Shown: piece by piece, positions 1 through 5,163 of the stretch
Numbering within the stretch: the stretch's first letter is position 1
Layout of the letters: the number at the start of each line of letters is the position of its first letter
NCBI GenBank assembly: GCA_030038885.1
Contig: JASHQY010000144.1
Span: forward strand, 1 to 6,353
Reading direction: 5' to 3'
DNA length: 6,353 nucleotides
Origin: Thermoplasmata archaeon
GTDB lineage: Archaea > Thermoplasmatota > Thermoplasmata > Lutacidiplasmatales > UBA184
Translations under genes and position numbers: made by a program
Notes under the pieces: generated by a model
The model's database searches: none
Seen by the model: only the letters and a program-made list of their open reading frames with translations
What the model was told of the DNA's origin: nothing

Positions 1-1
1 G

Positions 2-334
2 GCGGAGGTCCGGGGGGACGCCGAGGCGGCGCGGGCGATCGCGGTCTACCTGCACCGGCTGCGCGCCGGGATCGCGGGCATGGCGGCGGCGATGGACGGC
101 CTCGACGCGCTCGTGTTCACCGGCGGCGTCGGCGAGCACTCGCCCGAGATCCGCGCCCGAGCCGCGACCGGCCTCGCGTTCCTGGGAGTCGCCCTCGACC
201 CCGAGCGGAACGACGCGGGACCGCCGGACCGGGAGCTCTCCGCGTCGGGGGCGCGGGTGCGGTCGTTCGTCGTCGCGGCCCGCGAGGACCTCGAGATCGC
301 GCGCGGGGTCCGCGAAGCCCTGGCCTCCCGGTGA
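2..334 (+). CDS. ackA: Acetate kinase, C-terminal part (5' end outside window)
   Basis: Only the last 110 residues are present; the frame is open from base 2 to the TGA at 332-334. Acetate kinase interconverts acetate + ATP and acetyl phosphate + ADP in the cytoplasm, usually with phosphotransacetylase. The diagnostic segment is the stretch reading FTGGVGEHSPEIRARA followed by LAFLGVALDPERN, which matches the family's C-terminal FTxGIGENS signature. The Glu in GEHS corresponds to the conserved Mg-ATP site glutamate. The usual His replaces Asn in GENS, a mild variant. The protein ends a normal distance after this motif, so the C-terminus looks intact. Most archaea make acetate with an ADP-forming acetyl-CoA synthetase, so an ackA here, if the host is archaeal, suggests either a Methanosarcina-like pathway or gene transfer. 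The partner pta would be expected upstream, outside the window. Confidence 0.93.
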   Translation, partial: AEVRGDAEAARAIAVYLHRLRAGIAGMAAAMDGLDALVFTGGVGEHSPEIRARAATGLAFLGVALDPERNDAGPPDRELSASGARVRSFVVAAREDLEIARGVREALASR

Positions 335-608
335 CCCCTGCGCCCCTGCGAGGGAAGGGCCTCCAACGGGCCGCCGGAAGAGCGGGGACCACGGACGGCG
401 TCACTCGGGAGGTCCGAGGCCGTCGCCGACCTCCTCGGTCGGAGGCTGCCGCGGCCGGACTGGCCCGAGCCGCACCCGATGCCCTCCGCGGGAGTGCGGG
501 GCGTTGGACCAGCGCGCGCCGAAGGGCCCGGCGTCTCCGGGCCCGCGAGACGGAATCGGAGGCCGCGGCACCCTCGCTGTCGTGCTCGTCCCGACGACCG
601 ACGAACCC
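335..608. other. GC-rich stretch without a convincing gene
   Basis: Between the acetate kinase stop and the small minus-strand gene. Every open frame here translates to Arg/Pro/Gly/Ala-rich protein with high GC at the second as well as the third codon position, which is what GC-rich non-coding DNA gives. The best of them is a minus-strand frame of 74 codons (401-625), which overlaps the end of the small gene; I do not accept it. I see no tRNA, T-tract terminator or clear promoter. Confidence 0.5.
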
Positions 609-749
609 TCACTCCTTCCGAGCACCGAGCCCCAGCTCCTGCATCTGATGGACCATGCGATTGACCTCGCCGAGGCACCCCTCCGCCGTACTGAGGTCCG
701 GTCGGGTGGATCGCACGCGTTCCTCGACGTGCCCGGCCGTCCCCGTCAC
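609..749 (-). CDS. Small protein of unknown function, third gene of the first TA operon
   Basis: A 46-residue reading frame from GTG (749) to TGA (609-611). It begins MTGTAGHVEERV and ends with the helical, charged stretch MVHQMQELGLGARKE. I do not recognise a family. Three things suggest it is real: third codon positions are about 83% GC while second positions are about 48%, the contrast seen in true genes here; a GAGGAG/GGAGG Shine-Dalgarno-like sequence lies 4-5 nt before the GTG; and it follows the VapC stop by 37 nt on the same strand. Predicted amphipathic helices with no signal peptide or membrane segment suggest a cytoplasmic protein. It could be an accessory TA component, an unrelated small protein, or a remnant of a longer gene. 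There is no homology evidence available to me. Confidence 0.5.
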   Translation of the reverse strand: MTGTAGHVEERVRSTRPDLSTAEGCLGEVNRMVHQMQELGLGARKE

Positions 750-786
750 GAGCCCTCCTCGAGGGGACCGACCCTCGGCTCGCGCG

Positions 787-1212
787 TCACTCGACTTCTG
801 AGGGTCCGCAGGCGCGGACCACCGACTGCAACCGTCCGAGTTGTCGATCTTGCGTAACTACCGCGGCCGCCTTCCGGACCTTTCCGGTCGCCACGATGAG
901 CGCATCGGGGAGCGTGAGCCGGGTCCGCTGCCGCAGCTCCCCCGCCGCCTCCGCGATCTCCACGTCGACGGCTTCGACCGAGTAGTTGGGGGAGGTGAGA
1001 AGGTGGCTCAGGAAGGGTTGCCAGACCGCTCGTGCTTCGACCGGCTCGAGGCCAGCGCGTATCTCCGCCACCGTGACGGTCGAAACCAGGGCGTGGACCG
1101 CTTCGGAATCGACGCGATCGAGCAGCCGACGGCACGCGTCGTATCCCGACTCGTCGGGGTTCCGAGCCGAGACGAAGATGTTAGTGTCGACGACTACGGT
1201 CGGTCCACTCAC
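787..1212 (-). CDS. vapC: PIN-domain toxin (VapC family)
   Basis: A 141-residue single-domain PIN protein, the usual size for VapC endoribonuclease toxins, which cleave RNA (often tRNA or rRNA) in a metal-dependent reaction until bound by their antitoxin. The acidic site is visible: Asp9 in VVVDTN, Glu50 in VAEIRAG, Asp103 in LPDALIVAT and Asp122 in TQDRQL, so all four metal-binding positions look intact and the protein is probably active. Thr10-Asn11 after the first Asp is also typical. The start is GTG at 1212, chosen because it puts the DTN motif at residue 9 as in most VapCs. It overlaps the 3' end of the AbrB-type antitoxin gene by 32 nt in another frame, implying coupled translation. 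The RNA target cannot be read from the sequence. Confidence 0.9.
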   Translation of the reverse strand: MSGPTVVVDTNIFVSARNPDESGYDACRRLLDRVDSEAVHALVSTVTVAEIRAGLEPVEARAVWQPFLSHLLTSPNYSVEAVDVEIAEAAGELRQRTRLTLPDALIVATGKVRKAAAVVTQDRQLGRLQSVVRACGPSEVE

Positions 1213-1435
1213 GCCGGAACCTCCGCTGCTGCACCACCGCCGTCTCCTTCGACGGACCTAGCCGGCCCAGAATCTCGGTCAGCCTGGAGGGTTCGGCCTT
1301 CTGCAGCACGGCTCGGTCCCCTCGTTCGAGGTCGAACCGGACTCTGTCCCCCGGACGCATCCCCAAGGCCTCCCGGATGTCTTTCGGAATGGTCACCTGG
1401 CCCTTCGTGCTGACCGTGCCTACTTCCGTCACCAT
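1181..1435 (-). CDS. vapB: AbrB/SpoVT-type antitoxin (VapB family)
   Basis: A SpoVT-AbrB swapped-hairpin DNA-binding domain fills residues 1-45, with the signature VGTVSTKGQVTIPKDIREAL followed by GMRPGDRVRF. The tail (about 46-84) is charged and would wrap the toxin; it contains AEPSRLTEILGRL and ends in a basic stretch RREWTDRSRRH. The protein neutralises the PIN toxin encoded immediately downstream and should repress its own promoter. I chose ATG 1435 (84 residues). A TTG at 1444 in the same frame would add three residues, but the TATA-like box at 1460-1469 would place transcription start near 1439, leaving ATG 1435 as the start of an almost leaderless message. The AAGGAG at 1456-1461 would then lie upstream of the transcript. 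Confidence 0.88.
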   Translation of the reverse strand: MVTEVGTVSTKGQVTIPKDIREALGMRPGDRVRFDLERGDRAVLQKAEPSRLTEILGRLGPSKETAVVQQRRFRREWTDRSRRH

Positions 1436-1437
1436 TC

Positions 1438-1451
1438 TTACCAACTGGTAA
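1438..1451. promoter_or_regulatory. Palindrome at the first antitoxin promoter, candidate operator
   Basis: TTACCA at 1438-1443 and TGGTAA at 1446-1451 form a perfect 6-bp inverted repeat with a 2-nt spacer. It sits directly before the antitoxin ATG and over the predicted transcription start, where a bound AbrB-type antitoxin would block transcription. A related TTAC-n5-GTAA arrangement occurs at 1735-1747 before the second antitoxin. Operator function is inferred. Confidence 0.45.
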
Positions 1452-1459
1452 AGCGCTCC

Positions 1460-1469
1460 TTACTATTTG
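1460..1469 (-). promoter_or_regulatory. TATA-like box of the first TA operon
   Basis: Read on the minus strand this is CAAATAGTAA, the only AT-rich segment in a GC-rich neighbourhood. Its centre is about 30 nt before the ATG at 1435, fitting an archaeal TATA box that drives a nearly leaderless message. Confidence 0.4.
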
Positions 1470-1566
1470 ACCCTGCGCAGTAAGAGGCCACCCTCCTTCG
1501 GGGGGAACATGGGGTCGGGCAGGACGGATCGGGCACTCGGGCGGCCGACCGCTCATGAGCGGGCGC

Positions 1567-1658
1567 CGAGTCCGCCGGGATTCGAACCCGGGCCGTCACG
1601 CCGGAACTAACAGGCCGAGACTTCCCCGCTGCACACGACCCGGCCGCTCGGCGGAGCG
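1567..1658 (-). pseudogene. tRNA-like remnant (class II size, degenerate)
   Basis: On the minus strand 1575-1591 form a perfect T-arm: a 5-bp stem CCGGG/CCCGG around the loop TTCGAAT. Just 5' of it, 1593-1604 can form a CCG/CGG hairpin like a class II variable arm, and 1644-1652 read GCCGAGCGG, resembling the D-arm of a Ser or Leu tRNA. The expected 3' acceptor strand CGGACTC (1568-1574) with G73 has no full partner; the best 5' match, CGCTCCG at 1652-1658, gives four Watson-Crick pairs, one G-T pair and two mismatches, and a total length of 92 nt. No anticodon arm with a proper 7-nt loop can be drawn. I therefore read it as a decayed tRNA, or the 3' piece of one left by integration. An intron-containing or otherwise unusual functional tRNA is a less likely alternative. 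Confidence 0.35.
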
Positions 1659-1734
1659 CCAGCGCCCGGAAGGCCCGGCCACAACCCCGCGCGACGGTGG
1701 CCCGGCGCCTGCAGACGTCGGGCGTCGCGTTGCG

Positions 1735-1758
1735 TTACTTTAGGTAAAGAATATTTAC
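1735..1758 (+). promoter_or_regulatory. Promoter and palindromic operator region of the second TA operon
   Basis: An AT-rich island in GC-rich DNA. AATATTTA at 1750-1757 is a good archaeal TATA-like box, centred about 26 nt before the GTG at 1780, so the message should be leaderless. Two overlapping inverted repeats cover it: CTTTA (1738-1742) with TAAAG (1745-1749), and GTAAA (1744-1748) with TTTAC (1754-1758) separated by 5 nt. TTAC at 1735-1738 and GTAA at 1744-1747 also resemble the palindrome of the other TA promoter. A dimeric AbrB-type antitoxin bound here would cover the TATA box. Confidence 0.5.
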
Positions 1759-1779
1759 ACGAGGAAGCCTCGGTAGGTC

Positions 1780-2007
1780 GTGGCGACAACGGCTACGGTG
1801 AGTTCCAAGGGGCAGATCACGCTCCCGAAGCACCTCCGAGACAAGCACAATCTGAGGGAGGGCGAAACTGTGCTCGTCCTGGAGACGCGCGAGGGCGTGC
1901 TCATCCGTCACGGCCGGAAGAGCTTGCGGGGAATACTCCGGGGGCGTATCGATACTGCGCGGCTCGAGGAGTCCGTGCGGGACCTACGGAAGGAATGGCG
2001 CCTCTGA
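1780..2007 (+). CDS. vapB: AbrB/SpoVT-type antitoxin (VapB family), second module
   Basis: A 75-residue protein with the SpoVT-AbrB domain at residues 1-45: ATVSSKGQITLPKHLRDKH is the classic strand-loop-helix signature, followed by LREGETVLVLETREGVLIR. The tail (46-75), with KSLRGILRGR and ESVRDLRKEWRL, is charged and helical and is expected to cap the toxin active site. It should pair with the PIN protein encoded next and autoregulate the operon. The GTG start at 1780 is favoured because the AbrB signature begins within a few residues of it and the TATA-like box is about 26 nt upstream. It overlaps the toxin gene by 13 nt. Sequence similarity to the other AbrB-type antitoxin in this window is limited to the DNA-binding core; the tails differ, suggesting separate partner specificity. 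Confidence 0.88.
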   Translation: MATTATVSSKGQITLPKHLRDKHNLREGETVLVLETREGVLIRHGRKSLRGILRGRIDTARLEESVRDLRKEWRL

Positions 2008-2405
2008 CCGAGGCAGTGATCGACACGGTGGCGCTGGTGCGCCATCTCGACGATTCGCTTCCGAAGCCCGCCGAGATGGTCTTTCGGGCCGCCGAGAATG
2101 GACGAGGAACGCTGTACCTGCCCGAGATCGCGCTCGGTGAATTCGCCTATCTTGCGCTTCGGGGCCGATTGGGACTCCAGCACCCCCGTGCGGTCGTCGA
2201 AGAGGTGGTGGACCAAGTCCGTGCGGCCGGGTACATCCAACTTTCCGCGCTGCTACCGACCGGGTGGTCGGTATTCCTCGACCTCGATGTCCCGGAGCTC
2301 CACGACCGCCTGATCGCGTCCGACGCACTGGCTCGTGACATCCCCTTGGTGTCGAACGACCGCGAACTTTCGAAGGTGCCGGGCTTGCGATTGATATGGG
2401 ACTGA
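1995..2405 (+). CDS. vapC: PIN-domain toxin (VapC family), second module
   Basis: A 136-residue PIN protein expected to be a metal-dependent endoribonuclease toxin held inactive by the antitoxin encoded just upstream. The acidic residues visible are Asp10 in AVIDTVALV, Glu49 in ALGEFAYL, Asp104 in LHDRLIAS and Asp122 in VSNDREL, so the catalytic set looks complete. The HDRLIASDALARDIPLVSNDREL-type C-terminal region is very typical of VapC. The residue after DT is Val rather than Ser or Asn, a small departure. The ATG at 1995 lies within the antitoxin's last codons (13-nt overlap), consistent with translational coupling. It is only distantly similar to the other PIN toxin here, so the pairs look like independent acquisitions rather than a tandem duplication. 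Confidence 0.88.
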   Translation: MAPLTEAVIDTVALVRHLDDSLPKPAEMVFRAAENGRGTLYLPEIALGEFAYLALRGRLGLQHPRAVVEEVVDQVRAAGYIQLSALLPTGWSVFLDLDVPELHDRLIASDALARDIPLVSNDRELSKVPGLRLIWD

Positions 2406-2478
2406 TTGCGGGACTCCGCTCCGAGCCGAGTTCGTTCGACCGGGCCCTCCCGCGGCGAGAGCGAGGCGACCTACCTGC

Positions 2479-2673
2479 CGAGTTCTCCAAGCCGTGTGCG
2501 TCGCTCAACGCGAGCGTCAGCTCACGAAGAAGGCGCCGATCGTGATCGGGTTCCGAACGGCCCGGTAGGATGACCAGCCGGAACATCCCACCGTCGCCTT
2601 CGAGCTCGTAGTAGGCCCAGCGGAGGAGCGAGGAACGGATTCCGCCGACGCGTACGGAGGACGACGAGACCAG
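2479..2673 (-). pseudogene. Coding-like stretch continuing past a TAA stop, possible gene remnant
   Basis: Directly after the TAA at 2674-2676 the same minus-strand frame continues for about 65 codons with strong third-position GC bias and protein-like content: RVGGIRSSLLRWAYYELEG, then MFRLVILPGRSE and RRLLRELTLALSDAHGLE. After roughly 2479 the frame becomes Arg/Ser/Pro-rich and runs antisense to the vapC at 1995-2405, so coding appears to stop there. The only ATG is internal (2586), too late to explain the upstream coding signal, and no GTG or TTG precedes it. The simplest reading is the 3' part of a longer gene broken by a point mutation to TAA, or a separate gene missing its start. I recognise no family. 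An assembly or sequencing error is a further possibility. Confidence 0.4.
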
Positions 2674-3264
2674 TTAGTCGAAGAGCGGCAGGAGCGGCCG
2701 CCCCAGCGAGGGCCCGACGTGGACCCCAGGAAGACGGAGCATCTCCAGTACCACGTTCAGATCGTCGAATCGCCACAGAGCCCCGACGATCCGGCGGGGC
2801 GCCCGACGGGAGAGCGTCACGGAGTCCGGCCTCCAGCCGTCAATCCTCGCGATCTCGCGGGCATCGGTCGGTGCTTCGGGGCCGCTGGGCGTCCATGTTA
2901 CCCGGCCCGCCCCTCCCCATGGCCGGTCCGAGGGGGCCCCCGGAATTCGGCCACCGCCCACGCTCCAGTTCCAGCCCGCGAGGGGCCGGGCTGCCCGAAT
3001 CAGGGCGTCCTCTCGGTCCAATGGAGCGAGGCCGCAGAAGATCCGTTCCACCTTTCCAGGACCCAAGCGTCCCTGCCGAACCCGTATCTCGATGTGCATG
3101 CCGAGGGTCACGAGAGAGGCGCCCTCGACTCCGTCCCATTCCAGGCCGTGGAACGCCGCGCCGCCCCGAACGTCGAGTTCGGCGAGGAGGCCGTACGACG
3201 CCCACGCCCGGCGTCTTGTCGCACGGAGCTTGTTCGGGGCCGAGAAGTGGCCGAGGTAGTCCAT
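2674..3264 (-). CDS. Hypothetical protein
   Basis: A 196-residue protein that I do not recognise. The codons from ATG 3264 (MDYLGHFSAPNKLRATRRRA) onwards strongly prefer G or C in the third position, and the translation is balanced, with hydrophobic segments such as YGLLAELDV, ASLVTLGMHIEI and FDDLNVVLEMLRLPGVHV. The middle (about 101-135) is Gly/Pro-rich and may be a linker between two domains. There is no signal peptide or membrane helix. A GTG at 3279 in frame would add five residues (beginning with VLQYA). Farther upstream the frame stays open but reads like non-coding sequence, so I do not extend it. The plus-strand frames opposite are Pro/Arg-rich shadows. The frame past its stop also looks coding, so the protein may be truncated. 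It is divergently oriented from the VOC gene at 3514. Confidence 0.6.
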   Translation of the reverse strand: MDYLGHFSAPNKLRATRRRAWASYGLLAELDVRGGAAFHGLEWDGVEGASLVTLGMHIEIRVRQGRLGPGKVERIFCGLAPLDREDALIRAARPLAGWNWSVGGGRIPGAPSDRPWGGAGRVTWTPSGPEAPTDAREIARIDGWRPDSVTLSRRAPRRIVGALWRFDDLNVVLEMLRLPGVHVGPSLGRPLLPLFD

Positions 3265-3382
3265 CGCGTACTGAAGCACGATTGGGCGGCACCGAGGCCA
3301 CTTCTGACGAGAACCGGCGGCTCCGTGGGGCCACCGCTGAACCGCTGACACTTTCGACCGGGTGAGTCGGTCCGTGACCGAA

Positions 3383-3426
3383 CTGGACCCCCAACACGCT
3401 CGGGGCGCACATCGGCTGGACCCCCA
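3383..3426. repeat. 11-bp direct repeat in the intergenic region
   Basis: CTGGACCCCCA occurs at 3383-3393 and again at 3416-3426, 33 nt apart (about three helical turns), between the divergent unknown gene and the VOC gene. The spacing would put two protein sites on the same face of DNA. Function unknown. Confidence 0.5.
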
Positions 3427-3477
3427 GCGCGTACCCGATGGGCTAGATTTCAGGAGCCGGGCGCCTGGCCGATCGCC

Positions 3478-3494
3478 CAGCCGTCGAACGGCTG
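3478..3494. promoter_or_regulatory. Perfect 7-bp inverted repeat before the VOC gene
   Basis: CAGCCGT at 3478-3484 and ACGGCTG at 3488-3494 are exact inverse complements with a CGA spacer, ending 19 nt before the GTG of the VOC gene. It could be an operator or a short hairpin. No TATA-like box is evident near it; the region is GC-rich. Confidence 0.4.
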
Positions 3495-3513
3495 CGGTCG
3501 GATCGCGGGTTGG

Positions 3514-3990
3514 GTGAGTCCTCAAGCCGCCTCTAGTGCTACCGGTGCTGTGCGGCTATCTGACAGGGTTCGACTCGGTCACATCAACCTCGAAGTCTCG
3601 AACCTCGACAGGGCTCGAAGGTTCTACGACCGATTCCTTCCGGTTCTCGGCTTTCTCCGCATACCGCCCGATGACCCCTATTGGCTGGGGTATCGAAAGG
3701 GGCTGATGACCATCTGGATCACGGTTAGCCGCCCTGCGAGGGTCAAGCGGAGTCGGCCTCACACTCCGACCGACGGTGTCAAGGACCCGATCTCGGACCA
3801 CATCGCCTTCCATGCCCCGTCGCCGAAGCGTGTCGCGGCCATCGAGATGGCGCTTCGGCGTCGCGGCTACGTTCCGGTCTATTCTACCGACAAGCTCGCC
3901 GCCCACGGCCCCGCTTGGTACGCTTCTAACGCGTGGAAGGATCCCGACAACAATGTCCTGGAGGTCTACTCACTGACCCGCCGACCTTGA
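3514..3990 (+). CDS. VOC-superfamily (glyoxalase/dioxygenase fold) protein
   Basis: A 158-residue cytoplasmic protein with one vicinal-oxygen-chelate domain. The first module begins at RLGHINLEVSNLDRARRFYD (about 20-40), continues GFLRIPPDD and a strand MTIWITVSRP; the second begins SDHIAFHAPSPKRVAAIEMA (about 94-113) and ends in WKDPDNNVLEVYSL. Candidate metal ligands are His23, His96 (or His100) and Glu150, in the expected places, so it is likely metal-dependent. The family includes glyoxalase I, extradiol dioxygenases, bleomycin- and fosfomycin-resistance proteins and epimerases; the sequence alone does not choose between them. The first 18 residues precede the fold and look unstructured, so GTG at 3550 (giving MRLSDRVRLGH) is an alternative start. 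The gene stands alone and converges on the nucleoside phosphorylase. Confidence 0.88.
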   Translation: MSPQAASSATGAVRLSDRVRLGHINLEVSNLDRARRFYDRFLPVLGFLRIPPDDPYWLGYRKGLMTIWITVSRPARVKRSRPHTPTDGVKDPISDHIAFHAPSPKRVAAIEMALRRRGYVPVYSTDKLAAHGPAWYASNAWKDPDNNVLEVYSLTRRP

Positions 3991-4115
3991 TGGCAGCGCA
4001 GACACTGTGACGTGAGCTCCATGGAAGAGCCGCTCGTCCGAAGGGGCGGTTCCGACGTATCCGCGCGGGGGAATCTTCTGACGAAGACAGCTAGGATGGA
4101 GCGCGTCGGAAGGTC

Positions 4116-4868
4116 TCAGTTCTCGCAAGCTCGAATCGCGACTTGCAGGGCCTGTCGAAGAGGCGCTCTCGTATCGTGAAATCGAGGCTCCCACCCGCTA
4201 TCATCAAGGTTGTCACTGACCACGAATAACGCCGCGGCCTGCCGCTTTCGATAGCGAGCGATTGCGAAGATCGCCGAGGCTTCCATTTCCACGGTCACGA
4301 TACCGTGTGTACGGTAACGACGAATCTCAGCAACCGTCTCCCGATAGGGGGCATCGATCGTCCATGTGGGTCCGCTCGCAAAGTGAGTCCCGACCTCCTC
4401 GAGAGCGGCTCGAAGGGCCCGGGTAAGGTGTGCCGAGGGGAGCACATCGCGGCCCGGCGCAAGGTAGTGATGCGAAGTTCCTTCGTCACGCAGCGCGCGG
4501 TCACACAGCACCAACTCGCCGACACGGACCTGCGGCTGCAGAGACCCTGCTATCCCGACGATCACGAAGCCGGCCACGCCGAGGGCGGAGTACTCTTCTA
4601 CGGCAATCCCTGCGAACGGTGCTCCCGAGCCTTCGAGGATCGTCACCCCGACGTTCGGTCCGACCCGGTAGATGTCGGTTTGTCGGTCCAGAGTCCCTGA
4701 GTACTTCCGCGCAAGGTATCGCCTCCAGCGGCGACCGAAAACTAGGATCAGGTTCCTGGGGGGTCGAGGGCCTGGAGATCCGCGCAGGCGGGCCCGGTAA
4801 CGATGGAAATCCTCTGCCGTGAAGAGCGGCCGTTCGAGATGCTTGCGTCGGTATTGGGGAACGCTCAC
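4116..4868 (-). CDS. Nucleoside phosphorylase (PNP/uridine phosphorylase family)
   Basis: A 250-residue protein of the usual length for NP-I family phosphorylases, which split nucleosides with phosphate into free base and ribose-1-phosphate for salvage in the cytoplasm. The visible landmarks are GSGAPFAGIAVEEYSALG (80-97), the phosphate/ribose-site segment FVIVGIAGSLQPQVRVGELVL (101-121), RDEGTSHHYL (127-136), the ribose-binding VEMEASAIFAIARYR (193-207) and VVSDN (216-220). Asp219 in the SDN motif matches the position where purine phosphorylases use Asp to protonate the base, favouring purine over pyrimidine substrates, though overall it resembles uridine phosphorylases. The N-terminal 35 residues with many Arg are a little longer than usual. 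The start is GTG 4868; no Shine-Dalgarno is visible. The gene is monocistronic, 125 nt from the convergent VOC gene. Confidence 0.9.
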   Translation of the reverse strand: MSVPQYRRKHLERPLFTAEDFHRYRARLRGSPGPRPPRNLILVFGRRWRRYLARKYSGTLDRQTDIYRVGPNVGVTILEGSGAPFAGIAVEEYSALGVAGFVIVGIAGSLQPQVRVGELVLCDRALRDEGTSHHYLAPGRDVLPSAHLTRALRAALEEVGTHFASGPTWTIDAPYRETVAEIRRYRTHGIVTVEMEASAIFAIARYRKRQAAALFVVSDNLDDSGWEPRFHDTRAPLRQALQVAIRACEN

Positions 4869-5163
4869 GTCTAGCCGAAGGACTGCCCATTCAAGAAGAC
4901 GGGAGCTCCCAAGGCCCTATCCGGCCAGAACTCCTGCCCAACTCAACCGAGCCGCGGTAGCGAAGTCCTGCGATCGGGGCACGGGCGAATCGATCTGGGA
5001 TGTGGTCGCGCTTGGAACCGACCAAGATCAGGTGTTCCCGCGCGGCACCACCTCACCAGTATTCGTCAAGAAGTCCCTCCAGACATGGTGTGTCGTAATC
5101 GCTGCTTTCGGCAGCCTTTCCTATCCTTACCGGCCCTGCGTGGAAGGCAACCACCGCAGGACA
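4869..5163. other. Intergenic stretch with one weak minus-strand small frame
   Basis: Between the phosphorylase start and the membrane-protein stop, both genes being on the minus strand. The DNA is less GC-rich than its surroundings. A 33-codon minus-strand frame runs from GTG 5154 to TGA 5053, starting 9 nt after the membrane-protein stop and ending in CLEGLLDEYW; it has no ribosome-binding site and may be chance. The long plus-strand frame across here is antisense to the flanking genes at both ends and I reject it. I see no clear TATA box for the phosphorylase. Confidence 0.35.

Noticed and set aside
401..625. Minus-strand frame of 74 codons after the small gene
   Set aside because: Pro/Gly/Arg-rich with high GC at second positions as well; overlaps the small gene and has no recognisable motif.
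504..857. Plus-strand frame of 117 codons across 504-857
   Set aside because: It is antisense to the small minus-strand gene and the vapC 3' end, Arg/Pro-rich, and the minus strand has the better codon-position bias.
1491..1505. Short hairpin with a TTCG loop in the divergent region
   Set aside because: Only five pairs with one G-T pair, in very GC-rich DNA and with no T-tract; not enough to call a terminator or regulator.
2719..3348. Plus-strand frames of 164-209 codons opposite the unknown gene
   Set aside because: Their translations are Pro/Arg/Gly-rich and show no domain, while the minus-strand frame has natural composition and third-position GC bias.
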